DNA of 64,000 bases, taken from the NCBI GenBank assembly GCA_030248065.1, contig JASAMV010008599.1, forward strand, positions 1 to 64,000, given 5' to 3'. Position 1 is the stretch's first letter. Each line of letters starts with the position of its first letter. The stretch is from Rhynchonema sp. JSB1_4. Its lineage: Eukaryota > Nematoda > Chromadorea > Monhysterida > Xyalidae. The translations under genes and the position numbers were made by a program. The notes beneath the pieces are model-generated. The model did no database searches. It had not been told where the DNA came from and worked only from the letters and a program-made list of their open reading frames with translations. This document shows, piece after piece, positions 1 to 12,573 of the stretch.

Positions 1-272
1 ATTTTAGAACGGTTTAGAACGCTGGTTTATTTAAGTTGGCAGTCGTCTAACTTGTGTCATAAATTGCGGAACTTACAGTCGTGGTTCAACCGGTGATAAT
101 CTAGTCGTGCAACTAGCGTCACAAGTTGCTCAACCAAGTGATTCAACAAAGCTGGTGATAATATAGTCGTCCAACTAGTCTCTCAAACTGCGGTACGTAG
201 TGGTGCAACTTGTGATGATTGCATAAATCGTCCATTGACGGCGCAATAGTCTAGTAGTAACAGTCGAACCTA
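1..272. repeat. Degenerate tandem repeat, about 60-70 bp unit
   Basis: The stretch repeats variants of GTGATAATCTAGTCGTCCAAC and CACAAGTTGC, seen near 93, 152 and 207. It resumes after the MITE at 653-700, so it is the host sequence into which that element jumped. No coding signal was seen. Confidence 0.55.
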
Positions 273-280
273 GTGATGGT

Positions 281-652
281 CAGTGATGTGGTTGGGGGTA
301 TGGGGGGTATTACCCCCAACTGCTAGGTAGCTTTCTTGCTCCGAAACCCATACCCCCAAACTGGCTAGCTAGGTTTCTTGCTCCGGTCACCAAGTAGAAA
401 ATGTGTTGATTTCAGTGCCAAAATGACCATTTTATGGGCCAAAATGGTCAAATTCGTTCAAATTTTCTCACACGTGCACAAAAATACGCGTTTTAAGGCT
501 TATTTTAGCATAATTTCTACCAATTTTTTTACCCCTGTTTTTGACTTCTGGACCAATACCCCCAAATCGGGGTACCCGGCTAGCTAGCTAGCTTTCTTGC
601 GCCGGACCCCTCCAGCTAGCTAGCTTTCTTGCTCGGACCAACTACATCACTG
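281..652. mobile_element. hAT-like MITE, CAGTGATG family
   Basis: The ends are CAGTGATGTGGTTGG and CCAACTACATCACTG, an imperfect terminal inverted repeat. An exact 8-bp target duplication, GTGATGGT, lies at 273-280 and 653-660. The 372-bp body has subterminal GCTAGCTAGCTTTCTTGC repeats and an A/T-rich centre, with no transposase ORF. 8-bp duplications and CAGTGnnG ends are typical of hAT. Partial relatives lie at 35823-35975 and about 48540-48815. Confidence 0.88.
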
Positions 653-1065
653 GTGATGGTATCATAGTCGTTCGACCAGTGTTGCGTAGGCGATCGCCGA
701 TCTTGCTCATGGAGGTAATTTGTTTTCAGTTGTGAATTGTGCTCTAGGTTGGACTTTTCGTCAATTTTTGCATTGGATCTTTTCCTGACGTTACATTCTC
801 ACAAGTTTGTCTGTTGTGAAAGCTTGATTTTAGTTCCAAATACAAATGCATAAGCTTCCGTGGAAAGTTTGACTTGTGGTAACGCGGACCCATTTAACTC
901 GCAGTTGATGACACAAACAATGGTGGTAACTCCCCGGCGAGCGCGCGGCGTATACCTTGGTTGTCGTCAAAGTGAACGAACAGGCTTGTTTTGACCCATT
1001 GTATCATCAGAAACTGTGTAAAAAAGTGTATGAAGGCCGGGGGGCTTGTTTTGACCCATTACACC

Positions 1066-1199
1066 ACAAAAAAAAAAAGAAAAAAAAAAAAAAGGAGGAG
1101 GGGGTTTTTTTCCCCCCCAAAAACAAAAAAAAGAGAGAGAGAGCGCGGGCGCCCCACAAAACGAACACACCGCCCCCCCCCCCCCTCTTTTTTTTTTTT
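1066..1199. repeat. Low-complexity homopolymer block
   Basis: Runs of A, G, T, C, GA and C follow one another, ending in poly-T. A duplicated GGCTTGTTTTGACCCATT lies just before it (about 983 and 1042). Open frames across it are compositional artefacts. Confidence 0.8.
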
Positions 1200-1316
1200 G
1201 ATGTCGTGCGCAGCGCACTAGGAGATTGGAACTGTAGGGTCAGGTACCACGCACCAGGGATCAATCCGATTAGTGATTAAGGTCTCGAAATCAGACAAAT
1301 CGTTGTCTGGTGGCTG

Positions 1317-4300
1317 TCAAACAGAGAGCACTGTGCTCGCTTTCAACCGACCTTCCTTGATCAATGGTCGATGATGTTCTCTGCCTGGCTGCGAGTGCAT
1401 ACGTGTCCAGCACGGCTCGCAGTAGTATTGCAGACATGACACGTTCGGACAGAAATACGGCGCAAAACGCAACGCACACTTCTGGCCTTGGCATTCGTCG
1501 CACAGCTGGTCATCGACAACGTACGGTTTGATCTCCAACTGCAAATTGAGAGTCATCGCGCTGAATATTGAAATCGAAAATCGAGGATAAGAAAACAAGC
1601 GAAAGTGTCAGCTGCAATGTATACCCGTTTGTTCTCTCCCTCGACGTTGTGTCCCTGCAGTTGCACATATCGCGCTTGGATGGCCTCCATGAACGACTTC
1701 TGGTTGGTGAACGCCACACGACCGGCTCCTAAACACGAACATTGCATCATCAAATATGTTTGCGGCACGCCTCCTATCCCAGTCACAACCTTTCGGGTAT
1801 TTCACGTCCGGGTCGACGTCGATGCCCGCATAGCACACGCCGCCGTACAAACGGTCCATGTGGTGCGCCAGCTCGACTGCAAACGCAACAACAACAACAT
1901 TCTTATGAGTACATGGCACAAGTGCAATCACCGTCATTCTGATTTGATGATCCGTCAGTGAGCGACTAACCAGCCTTCAACGGTCGCGGCACTCCACCAA
2001 CAAACACCACTTTACGAATGTCCATCGACAACGATGCGTCCAGCACAAAGTCAGCATCGGCCAAACGCCATGGACGGATTTGCACCTAAAATTGTGCGTG
2101 TGAAGTAAAGAAAAAATGATTATATTGTGCCAAACTGAATGAACCGATTTATCCTTCATCGTTGGACTGGACATTTTGAGGAAGAATTTGTCTCCGTCCG
2201 GCGAGCAGTGCTCGACCAGTGCGCGCACCGATGCCTCGTTCTCGAAGATCAGGAACACGTAGCCTGATGCAACAAGAAGCACGTTAGGCACTTGCGTGTC
2301 AAATGGATTGACTCGGCAATGGCAGATATTTATACTGTACCTTTTGGCGGATGGTAACTTTTGTCGGCATTCTTGTGCGGCCAATCCACCGACAGTTGGC
2401 CGAACTTACGGAAAGTGTCGTACAGCGTTTCTGCAAATTGAAAGCATAATTTATCGACGTTAGTCACCTGAAAAATTATGAAAACAAGCGCACTAACGTT
2501 CGGTAATATCAATGGGCAGGCCACCAACGAATACTTTGCGCGAATACACCTCAGTTGACGGATTGTAGTGCCAATAGACAAAGTCGTTGCCACTCGCAGC
2601 CGTGCCAGCCGTACCACCAGTCATCGCACCGTTGTTGGCTTGCGTCGTGTTGTTGGTCGCGTTCGTCGTTGAACCGACGGCTGATGGCGAACCTGGCAGG
2701 CACGTGTGTACATGTGGAGGAATTCAGGCTGGCAATGCTACCGAGTCAATTGTCAGGCCTGACCGATCGCTACTGCCGCAGGTTGAATATCCGATCCAAT
2801 GTCGGCAAATAACAATGACAAACAAGCCAAGAAAACCAGTGAATCCAAGCCAACAGAATGCCGATGCAACCAACCATTGGTCTGCTGCGGATTCATCATC
2901 ATCAACTGCTGTTGCGATGCCAGATCACCGCCACCCACAATCGGCAACAACGAATTCACTGTAACATAATGGTCACAGAAGTTGCTTATTTATGGGTGGG
3001 AAGAGCAGTGGAATCCGGAAATCTTGAAATATCCTTGACACAAAGCCAGCCTGACCGGATCGATGACAATGATTGACACCGACCAATAAATAAACAGACA
3101 CAACCGTAACGACTACATGAACAGAACAATGCGAATCACAACAACACTCACTGCTGGCATTCCAGTGCGCTAACGCTTGTCCATTCTGTTGCATCGAATG
3201 TTGCATCATCATCAACTGTTGTTGTTGTTGGTACTGTTGGAACATCATCTCGGCGTTGTTCGCCGCTGCTGCCGCCGCTGCGTTGATCACCTTGATAATC
3301 ATGGACAATACGTTACGGTACATCACAAACGCGAGGCAAAATCTCGAAAGCATTCAAGAATAAACTGGGCACGGTTCACAGCAAGGCTTCCGACACGCAC
3401 GATGCGTAATAAAGATGAAATCGTGCGTGGACACTATGGATTGTTTTATGTACAATTATGGATTGCATTCCGCCCGTAGCGACGGGTCAGTGCGTTATTA
3501 CCCCTCTTCAACCAGCTAGCTAGCTCGAGCAGCCAAAGGGGCAAAAACATGTTTCTCTGCCATTTCTCGAGTTCGACGTAGCCTGACCCCTTGGCTAGCT
3601 ATAGTAAATTTCCAAATTGGCTGCCGCACAATAAAATACGCCCCATAGTTAATGTCCACGTATAAACCCGAAAGCTAACGACAAGCTGCACGTGTCTGCT
3701 GCGGCATAATGTGTCAAAAGTTGATTTTCGGGTTTAGATCTGGACATTAACTATGGGGCGTATTTTATTGTGCGGCAGCGAATTTGGAAATTTACTATAG
3801 TTTGAGCTACCTGACCAACTATGTCACGCGCCACCACATGCGCGAGGCTAGTACTGGTCTGACCTGTTGCTGATTGTACTGCTGCATCGGGTCGACGACC
3901 ATGTTGATGTCAGTAGTCGACGGGAACGACAACTGTTGCGTCGCGTTCGTGCCGTACAGCAACGATGCGGTTGTGGTCGGCGCTTGTTGCGTCGCCAGAC
4001 CGTAGTCACCTGCTGAATGTACAACAATAGCTGGCCAATGGAAGAACACTGCAGGTGCCATCAAATCAATCAATAAAATTGTGCATTGAGCACGATTACA
4101 AGTCTAAGGTTGCAATACAGCTTGTTTGAACCGGCATAACAAAATTATGACCAAGAGAACGAATCCATCGAATCACCGCAAACACCAACTTTCATCCGAG
4201 CCAGCCGACTTGCGCTGTTGTTGTTGCTTCTTTTTCCTATTGCCTTGCTGTTGTGGCTGCACAGGTTGCTGTGACTCTTTTTGCATCTTCCGTGGCGCCC

Positions 4301-4686
4301 GCTCGTCGTCAAGAACGTGGCGGTTGTAGGACATCACTGTGATGGCCAGAACAACATAACGCACTTGGAAGTGGAAAGCATTGCCGCTCTGCTCACTTTC
4401 AACGGACATCCACACAGGTGAAACACAACCGCTCCGCCAGGCTTGCCAGCTTCATGACAATCACCAAAAAGCACTCGGCAAACGATCACCTCAATAAGAT
4501 ACAAAACGCTGAGGAAGGCAAAGACTAACCGTTCTTTTCATAGGTGTTGTTTCGCTGCCAACGCATGTCGCGACGAACAAATTCCCGAGCCGGCATGGGG
4601 AAACTGATCGATTGGATTGGTAGAACGGATGGAAGCAATTTGATTTGATCAAGGTCGTAGATCCGAAACGTTACTCGACGAGTCTA
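1317..4686 (-). CDS. Cytoplasmic polyadenylation element-binding protein, CPEB2-4/Orb2 class
   Basis: The encoded protein is an RNA-binding regulator of cytoplasmic polyadenylation and translation. Confident exons on the minus strand are 4009-3864, 3290-3152, 2958-2875, 2692-2498, 2430-2341, 2263-2145, 2085-1971, 1876-1790, 1728-1625 and 1538-1317, all with GT-AG ends and matching phases. The N-terminal half is Gln/Met/Ala-rich (QQYQQQQQLMMM). Next comes RRM1 with KVFVGGLPIDI and the VDWPHK...SYHPPKGY signature of the CPEB2-4 class, then RRM2 (VVFVGGVPRPL, MDRLYGGVCYAGID). The C-terminal ZZ-type zinc domain has the order CDEC, FAPYFC, CLQYYCEPC and H-x-PL. Two further 5' exons (about 4336-4189 and 4686-4530) join in phase but are not recognisable, so the true start is uncertain. 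A MITE sits in the intron at 3602-3797. Confidence 0.93.
3602..3797. mobile_element. Foldback MITE with about 60-bp inverted repeats, TA duplication
   Basis: The arms begin TAGTAAATTTCCAAATTGGC and contain GCCGCACAATAAAATACGCC. They are inverted at 3735-3797. TA dinucleotides flank both ends (3600-3601, 3798-3799). The element lies in a CPEB intron and has no coding capacity. A second copy is at 28602-28822. Confidence 0.85.
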
Positions 4687-5471
4687 AAAATAGAATATTC
4701 TTGGGCAACATTTGCGGCCATTCCGAGCAAGGATCAAAGCGCAGCAATAGCAGCCCCAAAACGGGACCGATCGGATGCAGAGCAAGCCGAAGTCAGGCGC
4801 AAGCAAGATTTAGCAAGCACATGGAAGGAATACCAAAATAATAGGTTTTATCTCTTCTTTTCCACAGAAAAACAACATGCATCGTAAATAAATTGGGGTG
4901 GGGAAATTTGTTTCGGCTATCACCCGCAATATCCAGCTACATAAACGAATGATTGAAATGAAAGGAAGAAAAGCAACGATCAGAAATTCATTAACGCAAC
5001 ACGGTGCAAAAATATAATGTTCTGCTGAATAGTCACTTTTAGGACATGCTCATCGATAGCACAACGATCGAACTGCAGTTACTACAACTCAGATCAGTAA
5101 AATAAAAAAGCAAAATGCTGCAGAGCCAAAAATACCAAAAGAGACGCACCAGTGCACAACTCTCTGTCAGAAAATGAAACACAAGGTCAGCTCTGGCTTC
5201 GTGAATCTCAAATAAAAGCATACGCACGGCACCATACCCAGCCATATCACCCTTCAACCAAGGCACGGTATAAATTGACCATACCGAGTACGATTGTAAC
5301 TGGGTTCAAAAGAAAAGAGGAAAACCTCACAAGCAGCAATCAAAAAGTGCAAAAGAAAAACAAGAAAAATCTGGATCTCAACAATGACGATCTCGAGAAA
5401 TGCATAACAACTTGAATAACAACTGAAAAAACAATAAAAGGCAGATCAATGCAAAGCAACATCCCACACGA
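4687..5471. other. Gap between CPEB and the Tudor/zinc-knuckle gene
   Basis: The stretch is A-rich on the plus strand. I see no exon with family similarity. A TATTTTTAG acceptor on the minus strand near 4687 opens the putative CPEB 5' exon. The rest may hold the CPEB first exon/promoter and the 3' UTR of the upstream gene. Confidence 0.4.
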
Positions 5472-8400
5472 TTATTTTCCGCCAAAACCGCCGCCGAAAC
5501 CGCCACCGCCAAATCCTCCACCACCACCACTGTTACCAAATCCTCCACCTCGACTTTCCGATTTATCGTTGTCGTCGTCATTTTCTGAAGAAACGTTGCC
5601 GATTAAGAACAGGAAACCTCTCGAAAATAACTTAAGATAAAAGAAGAACACGCACTATTGCCGAATCCAAATCCTGATTTTCCGCCGCCGAATCCGCCAC
5701 TACCACCACCGCTCGGCCCTGAAGAAAATGACGAAATCGTGTGACTGATGACACATGGAAAAATTAGAGGAAAGCACTATTACCTCCTCCCCCAAATCCA
5801 CCACCACCTCCGCCAAATCCAAACCCACTGCTTGCTCCACTGCCACCACCTGCCTCGGCGCGTGTCGCATTCCCAAATGCACGACCACCACCACTGTTGT
5901 TATCGTTACCTGTAATCGTAAACAATAGATGAAATAAAGAGAAAAGAAGACCAGAGCTTTAGCTACTAACCAGCTCCATAGCGATTGCCACCTATTGAGT
6001 TGAACTTCTTCGGCTGGTCACATTCTCGGCTCATATGATCCGGCGATCCGCAGTTGAAACACGTGCCTGAAAACACCACAACATTCGTGACCGTGCCAGA
6101 TCATTTGAAAATATAAGGTAGCATGTGGACAACGTACGTGGGCCTCGTGGAACCGGGTTGTCTTTACGTGGCTCTGTGCATTCACGCGACAAATGCCCTT
6201 CTCCGCCACAATTGTAACAGCCTAAAAAGTACAAATGTACTGCTCATTTCAGAAATCATGCGCTTGAATTAGAGGCTTTTAGTCACCAACACCAACCTCG
6301 ACCGCCTGATCCACCGCCAGCTGGACCACCGCCCCCAAACCGTCCTGCACCACCGCCACTCGCACCTCCGAATCCAAATGTGCTGCTTCCTCCTCCTGCG
6401 CTCGAATTGTTGCCTAGAAATAGAACAATATGTATTGCAACCATAGTTATCTTTTAGGCATATTTTGGTCAAAATTTCAGATTCGCACCTAATTGGGAGG
6501 CTAGGTGCAATTCTGTAATGCAAATCACACCCGGTGAATTTTGAAAAACACCATGTCTGCAACACCACGGCTCAAACACAAAAGCTGTAAAATGCAACGG
6601 ACCAGCCCCAAAACCAAATCCGGTGCCGCTCGGTTTCTGTTCACCGAAGCCTCGCGGTTGGTGTTGGTTATTCCGCTGACCATCAAAATCATTGGCTGAA
6701 AATATGAATGAAAAAGCGAGTGCTCAAAGGACTGCAGTTTCATAAGAGATCAATCAAAACTGACAAGTGCGTGGCTGAGCCTCTTTGGTGGTCGATCGTG
6801 GCAGCGACTGTCGTCCATTCACCACATCGTTCAGCGACACTGCACGTGCGTTCTGGTCTTCGGGCAGGTACGACATGGTGACAACCAGCGAACCGGTAGC
6901 GCTCATCGCATCTGATAAGTGGAGCTAAGCAGATCAGTGCGCTTTCTCACTTCTGATACAGGAGCAGGACAACAAAACTGATACCAAAAAAGGATGTATC
7001 ATAGCATGTACTCCAGCCGAAATGCAGCACGCATGCAAAGCAAGCTGTGTGCACCCCGTCCGGTATGGCAGGTCAAGCAGTGGGGGGGGGTTACCTCCTG
7101 GTATGGGGTATGGGAAATCGGCCGGGGGTATGGGGTATGGGAAATTTTTCACTTTTGGAACAAGCACCCCTAACAAATGACTGTTTGACCCCGAGAAGGA
7201 CCAAAATTGGCCATTTTTTCGTCCAAAAATGTCAAAAATCGCTTGCTGCCGCAAGAAAACTCTGTTTTAAGCACTTTTTAGACCAATTTTGGCACTTTTA
7301 GAAGATTTTTGGGGTCATTTTTTTCAAAACCCCCACCCTCGGGTATGGGAAATTTTTGAGTTTTTGGAGAAACCCCCCTGGCATGGGAAATTTTTGATTT
7401 TTGGGGTTATGTATGGGAAATTTCCCGAAAATTGGGCTGGGTATGGGAAAATTTCGATTTCTCAACGACACCACTGAGGTCAAGCAGTGTTTGGCTTGTT
7501 GTCACCGCACGAAGTGCAGGGTAACGCAGCTCTCCACCCCTGAGCAGGGCCGATAAATAGGGAGCCGCCGCATCCTCACAGCTGTGAGGTCAGGCCAGGG
7601 CACACTTGTACCGGGGGTGCCTAGGCGCCTAAATTACCAGAAAATTTAGAAAAAATGGATCGCAACTGACCAATCGACATGGAGAGCGTATGTTGTCGCA
7701 TCCACTCCTCAACGTCAGCCCCAAATCGCACGGCCCGAGTGTCGCGCATCGAGACGGATACGGCCAACGGTTCGATGCGCAAGAGTTCGTCCGATAGTTG
7801 ATGGATCGTGTTCTTGTTCACTGTCACGCTCTGACCGTAATCGATCAGCAGCACCTGCATAGAAAAAAGTACGCCAGTAATTTTTGTGCACAGGACGGTT
7901 CAACAACTTTCTCGAACTTTGTGAAATCAACAAACGCAGTGACCGACAACTTGCCATAATGTCATTAATGGTCGATCGTCGCTGCACCAGTGCACGGCAC
8001 CACCCACGGTCGTCGGTTTTCACAGCACATGGCGTACCTCAAATAGCATAATATTTTTTTGGCGAATGACAAACAAAAAATAAACGAAACCGACACAAAG
8101 CTCGGACCTGGCACAGGATTGTAGAGTTGATTGAGGGCCGCGTTGACGCCCGTGTAGAATGGATCGGCGAACAACAATTTGATGCGTTCCCAATTCTCAA
8201 GCAAATGTGACGGCGACACGTACATGTTGTTGGAATCTGCAGGTTTCTGTGCCTGTTTCCCTCTTTCAATGATCCCACAGAACGTCAAGAAAATACATAA
8301 ACAAAGATTCATCCAACGGCGAACCTTCGGCACTGATGAAATTCACGTCGACATACTGCTTGCCACCGGGCAACGTCACGGCTGGGAATGGTTCGACGGT

Positions 8401-11400
8401 GATCACGGTCTCACCGGGAGCGTGCGACACGACTTGAGCCGACGATGAATAGACATCTGGCTGTTGCTGCATCAGCGAGCTGCTCGAACCGATCGGTGCA
8501 ATTGGCGGGATGAGATCCGGTGCCATGTGACTGCTCGACTGCTGCTTGACTGCACCGAAGCCGCTCACTTCGTTACTCGCTGCAATCATCAAATTGTGGG
8601 TTAGGTAAGAACGGTTAGGTGACACATAAATAAATTGTAGTGCACTAAGCGCTAAGGGGACCAAAAAATTTCAAATTTGATGAATACTCACAGCTCGACT
8701 TACTTGATAGACATATTTGTTGTTCGATCAGTAGTTGCATGGGATCTGTAGTGTCCGAGCCTTTGGGCAGCAACGTCACCAAGTGTCGACCATTCTCATG
8801 ACCATCGATACGCACCATGCAACGATTCACCAGGCCCTGCAACTCACTGCTGAATCATCGAGCATATTATATGTGACACTGCAATGGGACGTTGAAAACG
8901 CACCGAGAATAGTCTGTTGGTAGTTTCATTCCACTGCGGACCGGCAATCAGATCTTTCAGTTGACATTTCACACCCAACGCCGGCATAACACCCAGCGGG
9001 GATCTCTGCAAATGGATCGACGACTCATCGCGTACAGCAATGCAACGGAGTTCGACTTCGCACCACACCAACCTCCGGAATCAGTCCGATTGTCGTGACG
9101 GACACGCGCGCCTGATTGCCAAAATCAACGTAGTACACATCAATTGTCGATTCCATCGTGTCTTTGATCACCTGTCAAACACCAGACCTTACGGTCTTTG
9201 CTAAATTCAGCATTCGCGATAAAAAAAAGCTAGAAACAACAACAATGTGAAACAACTGCTATACAGGCTGACCTGTGCACGATACCATTCATTGTCTTCA
9301 GGGAAAATGGCCATACACGCTGTGCTTTTGGGCAACGGACGGTAGGCGTTCGGTAGTGCCACCACTTGGGTGCGATAATCCTGGCATTGTTTCGTGATCG
9401 AGTCCTGCACTATGAACACGTCTCATGCATTTAGGTGCACTGAAATGGTCAGATCAAGCGAAACAGACCAAATTTTGTCGATGGATATCCATTTGTAGTG
9501 TGAAGTCGTGCGGGCCGTCACAAGTGATCAACGCGACGAGCGGAACGACGGTACCTGGGTCGCTGACACAACTGTGCAAGCAGTAACATAACATTGCTTC
9601 ATTATGAGCAACTACAGAACAACAGGCACGCAGCCGACAGTGACAACCCCCCAAAAAATTTGCGTTGTATTCCGGGGCTCTTCTAGTTTTACATGCGTGA
9701 AGTGCACTCACCAACGGCGACAGCAGTGTTATCGAACTGCATCAACACATTGGCCGAATTGTACGGCAACGCGCACGACACAGCAGGGCTGGAGACCGAT
9801 CGCGATTGGCTGGACATGGTTGATGGTAGTTGTTGATTAGGCAGAAACATCGAAGAGGCCGGAGCCGAGACTGATTGTGGTAGACTGGTGATGGTTGTCG
9901 AGTATTGCTGCTGCTGCGAACCGTAAGGACTCTTGGCCGATACGCACAATTCTGGAAATTGAAAACTGTTTATAATACTTTGTGATAAACCTTTCAAGTT
10001 CAGTGCCTTCTCCAATCTCAGTTCATTTGTATTGACATCAAACTTCGTGTAACAGAGTTTAATATCCAGTAGAAAGAACAAAATGTTCTAGCTCTAATAC
10101 GAAGTTGACATTTCGCAAAATTGTGAAACATCAGGGCAAAGCAGAGCACGCCAAAAACAAGTTGCAAATCAAGAATGCAAATAGAACGCACTGTTTGCAG
10201 CGAGCCAGTCGACAACAGATGGAATTGTGCCCTGCATGTTGTATAGTTCGGTCACCAATCGACCATCAGCCAGTATTTGATCGAAGACGGCCATCAATTC
10301 ATGATCGAGTAGTTCTTCCAGTTTGAATGACGATTGCTGTGAACAAAAGTTTACAAAGTTGGTCGTTTCAGACGTTTATTTCCGCAGTCTGACAAGAACG
10401 GTCGAAGACAGTCACCAACCTCAGACCAGTCAGTTCCATTCGGCGGCAACGCATCTTTGAGTGCGATTTTCACGGCCAAAGCCGGTAGCACACCGATGTA
10501 GGTCGAGGTCAATCGTGCCAGATTTTGGACGGAAACCTGAATAAATGGTCATTATGAGCGGAAAATACTAGCCCAACAGCTGCATACTTACTAAAAAACC
10601 GATTTTAAAAATTTTGTGAAAAAACTGAACAAATCCGAAAAAACGACAAAGAACCGCAGTGAACGCAGATAGAACTCATACTCAAGATAATCTGTTTTCA
10701 AGCATCAAAGTTTTACAACATTCTGGTATAAAATAGTGTTTTAACACTCACTATCATTACAACAGTTTCACCATCACCAGCTTCCGGCCCGATGAAAATA
10801 TTTCTTAACTTTCGACAAATTGACGAAATTGAACCGGCGTTCCCGGTGGGTGAGGTTTTTCCCGTTTTTTCCACTTTCCAGAGTCCAGATGGACTCGGGT
10901 TTTTTCGGTTTAATTTCATTTTTTTACGGAAAGACGGTTTTTTCCGTACCTAGAATTAGCTGCAACCAAACCAACCTTCTCCAAATTGCCATAGTCGATG
11001 AATCGCACTGATATGCGCGGTCCAACAATATCCTCAATAAGTCCGCGATACCAGCCTTGGTCCAAATCGTATTTCACGGCCACGTACGTGCCGACAACCA
11101 ATTCATTGGGCGTGATCTTGTGCACATTTTGATTCGTGTCCATTTTGTCGTAATAGCTGAAAAGCAACAAGTGCATGTGTCTGTGCTTGGTTGCTCAGGC
11201 AAATCTTGATTTGAAAAATGAGCCAACGTTTTCATATCCGACGCCAGTTCTTGCAGTCGTTTGTATTCGTTTTTGTTGCCCGGTCCGGCGTCGACCGAGC
11301 ACAGCTGCACATAGGCATTTTCCGGATTTTCGACGAACGTCAGAGTGACAGTCCGGGACAAACCGACAAGGCGCGATGGATCGATCTGTAATGAAAACAC

Positions 11401-12469
11401 GATCTCACGGAAGTGTGTGGTGGTGTGGAACGTTTGAGATGAACCGGTGATGTAGTTGGTGTGGAGAGGGGAGCAGTGTAGTTCCTGGTCCGGAGGGGGG
11501 AGATAGCGGACCCTCCTTTTTTCGGAGGGGGAGATAGTGTACCCCCGAGGTGGGGGGAAGGGGGGGGGAAGAGCCAAATTCAGGAAAAAGTCACTCTTTG
11601 AGGTAGAAAATTTGACCTATTTTTGCCCCTTTTTGGAAAAAATTCTTCATAAAAAGGGTATGTTGGCGACTTTTGAGAACATTGACCTGAAAATCACACG
11701 TTTTTGGCCTAAAATGCCCATTTTAGGCCTATAAATGCCTATTTTAGGCAAAAATTGGGGGAGATAGTGTACCCGGAGGGGGAACAGTGGGGCAGGCGTA
11801 CCATGGAGGGGGAACAGACGTACCCGATGGGGGAACCCCCCTCCCCTCAGCAGTGTTGGAGGTACTCTGGAGGGGGGGTACCTACTGTACCAGAGCCGAT
11901 GGCCTGGGAGGGGTTATGTACGTAGGGGGGTTAGGTTTTGGGGAGCGCGAATTTGGGGTAATTTGAGGTAAAAACCACAGATTTTACACTAATTTTGGCC
12001 ATTTTGGTCAAAAATTGGCACTTTTGAGGCAAAATCGGGGGATACCTACTGTACCAGGCGAGGGGGGATACCTACTGTACTGGGGGGGCTACCCCCCAAA
12101 CCCCCCCCCACCTCCAACACTGCCCCCCAGGAACTACACTGGGGGACCCCCTCCCCCCAGCCACAGCACTGCCCCACTGCCTGGGGGGAGATAGCGTACC
12201 CGAGTGGGGACCCCCTCCCCCCAGCCAGGATAACTACACTGTGAAGACATGAATCCAATTCAAACCAGCAAAACATGATAATGACAAAAGACGACAGGAC
12301 CAACTTTCGACGGTTGTTGATGTGGCTGACCAGTCATTTGTTGTGGGGCGCGTGCGCGCAACGATTGTGTTGCGGCGGTCGGTGTGGCAAATGATTGTTG
12401 TTGGAATCGAGAATTGGCACCACCAGCATTGCAGCCGGGCTGCGTTTGCATCATGCTTGACAGCATCAC
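5472..12469 (-). CDS. Multi-Tudor protein joined to GLH/Vasa-like CCHC zinc knuckles and GFG-rich tail
   Basis: This is probably a germ-granule/piRNA-pathway scaffold; Tudor domains bind methylated arginines of Piwi-type proteins. A Gln-rich start at 12469 leads to three extended Tudor units. Unit 1 (11390-10192) has W-Y-R-G and FIDYGN; unit 2 (9564-8700) has W-Y-R-A and YYVDFGN; unit 3 (8238-6765) has GTPCAVKTDDRGWCRA and LLIDYGQ. Exon 6911-6765 finishes the last unit (ATGSLVVTMSYLPEDQ) and splices in phase to exon 6695-6603. Later exons (6413-6297, 6221-6138, 6066-5971, 5909-5784, 5718-, 5584-5472) encode Gly/Phe repeats, two zinc knuckles (CYNCGGEGHLSREC, CFNCGSPDHMSREC) and a TAA stop. 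No DEAD-box helicase follows. The intron 7854/8037 looks like GC-AG (ATG|GCAAGT). Two separate genes remain possible, because an ATG exists at 6878. Confidence 0.78.
7078..7476. mobile_element. hAT-like MITE in a Tudor-gene intron
   Basis: Starts CAGTGGGG and ends CGACACCACTG, with an exact 8-bp duplication AGGTCAAG at 7070-7077 and 7477-7484. The body is built from repeats of TATGGGAAATTT. It is the same family as 14468-14890 and 19950-20700. It lies in the intron between exons 7854-7671 and 6911-6765. Confidence 0.9.
11474..12241. mobile_element. Composite of CAGTGTAG- and CAGTGTTG-type MITEs in a Tudor intron
   Basis: An element starting CAGTGTAGTTCCTGG at 11474 is interrupted by a 272-bp CAGTGTTGGAGG element at 11851-12122, flanked by CCCCTCAG/CCCCCCAG (7 of 8 match). 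Ends reading ACTACACTG occur at about 12141 and 12241, so the outer boundary is ambiguous. It fills most of the intron upstream of the first Tudor unit. Confidence 0.65.
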
Positions 12470-12573
12470 AACTTATCTCGGTTGACTGGTCACAAGTTTT
12501 GTCGGTCAGTGTCGATTTTTGGAAAGTGTTGGAATTTTTCGAGTTGGAAAGTTCAGAAGTGGTTGTCAGAATA

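Noticed and set aside
957..1280. Overlapping open frames with Lys, Pro or Phe runs
   Set aside because: They are translations of homopolymer tracts.
4645..4887. 80-residue plus-strand frame
   Set aside because: It overlaps the better-supported minus-strand exon with clean splice signals.
5472..6700. Vasa/GLH helicase gene
   Set aside because: The zinc knuckles and GFG repeats fit, but a stop at 5472 precedes any DEAD-box motif and none is found nearby.
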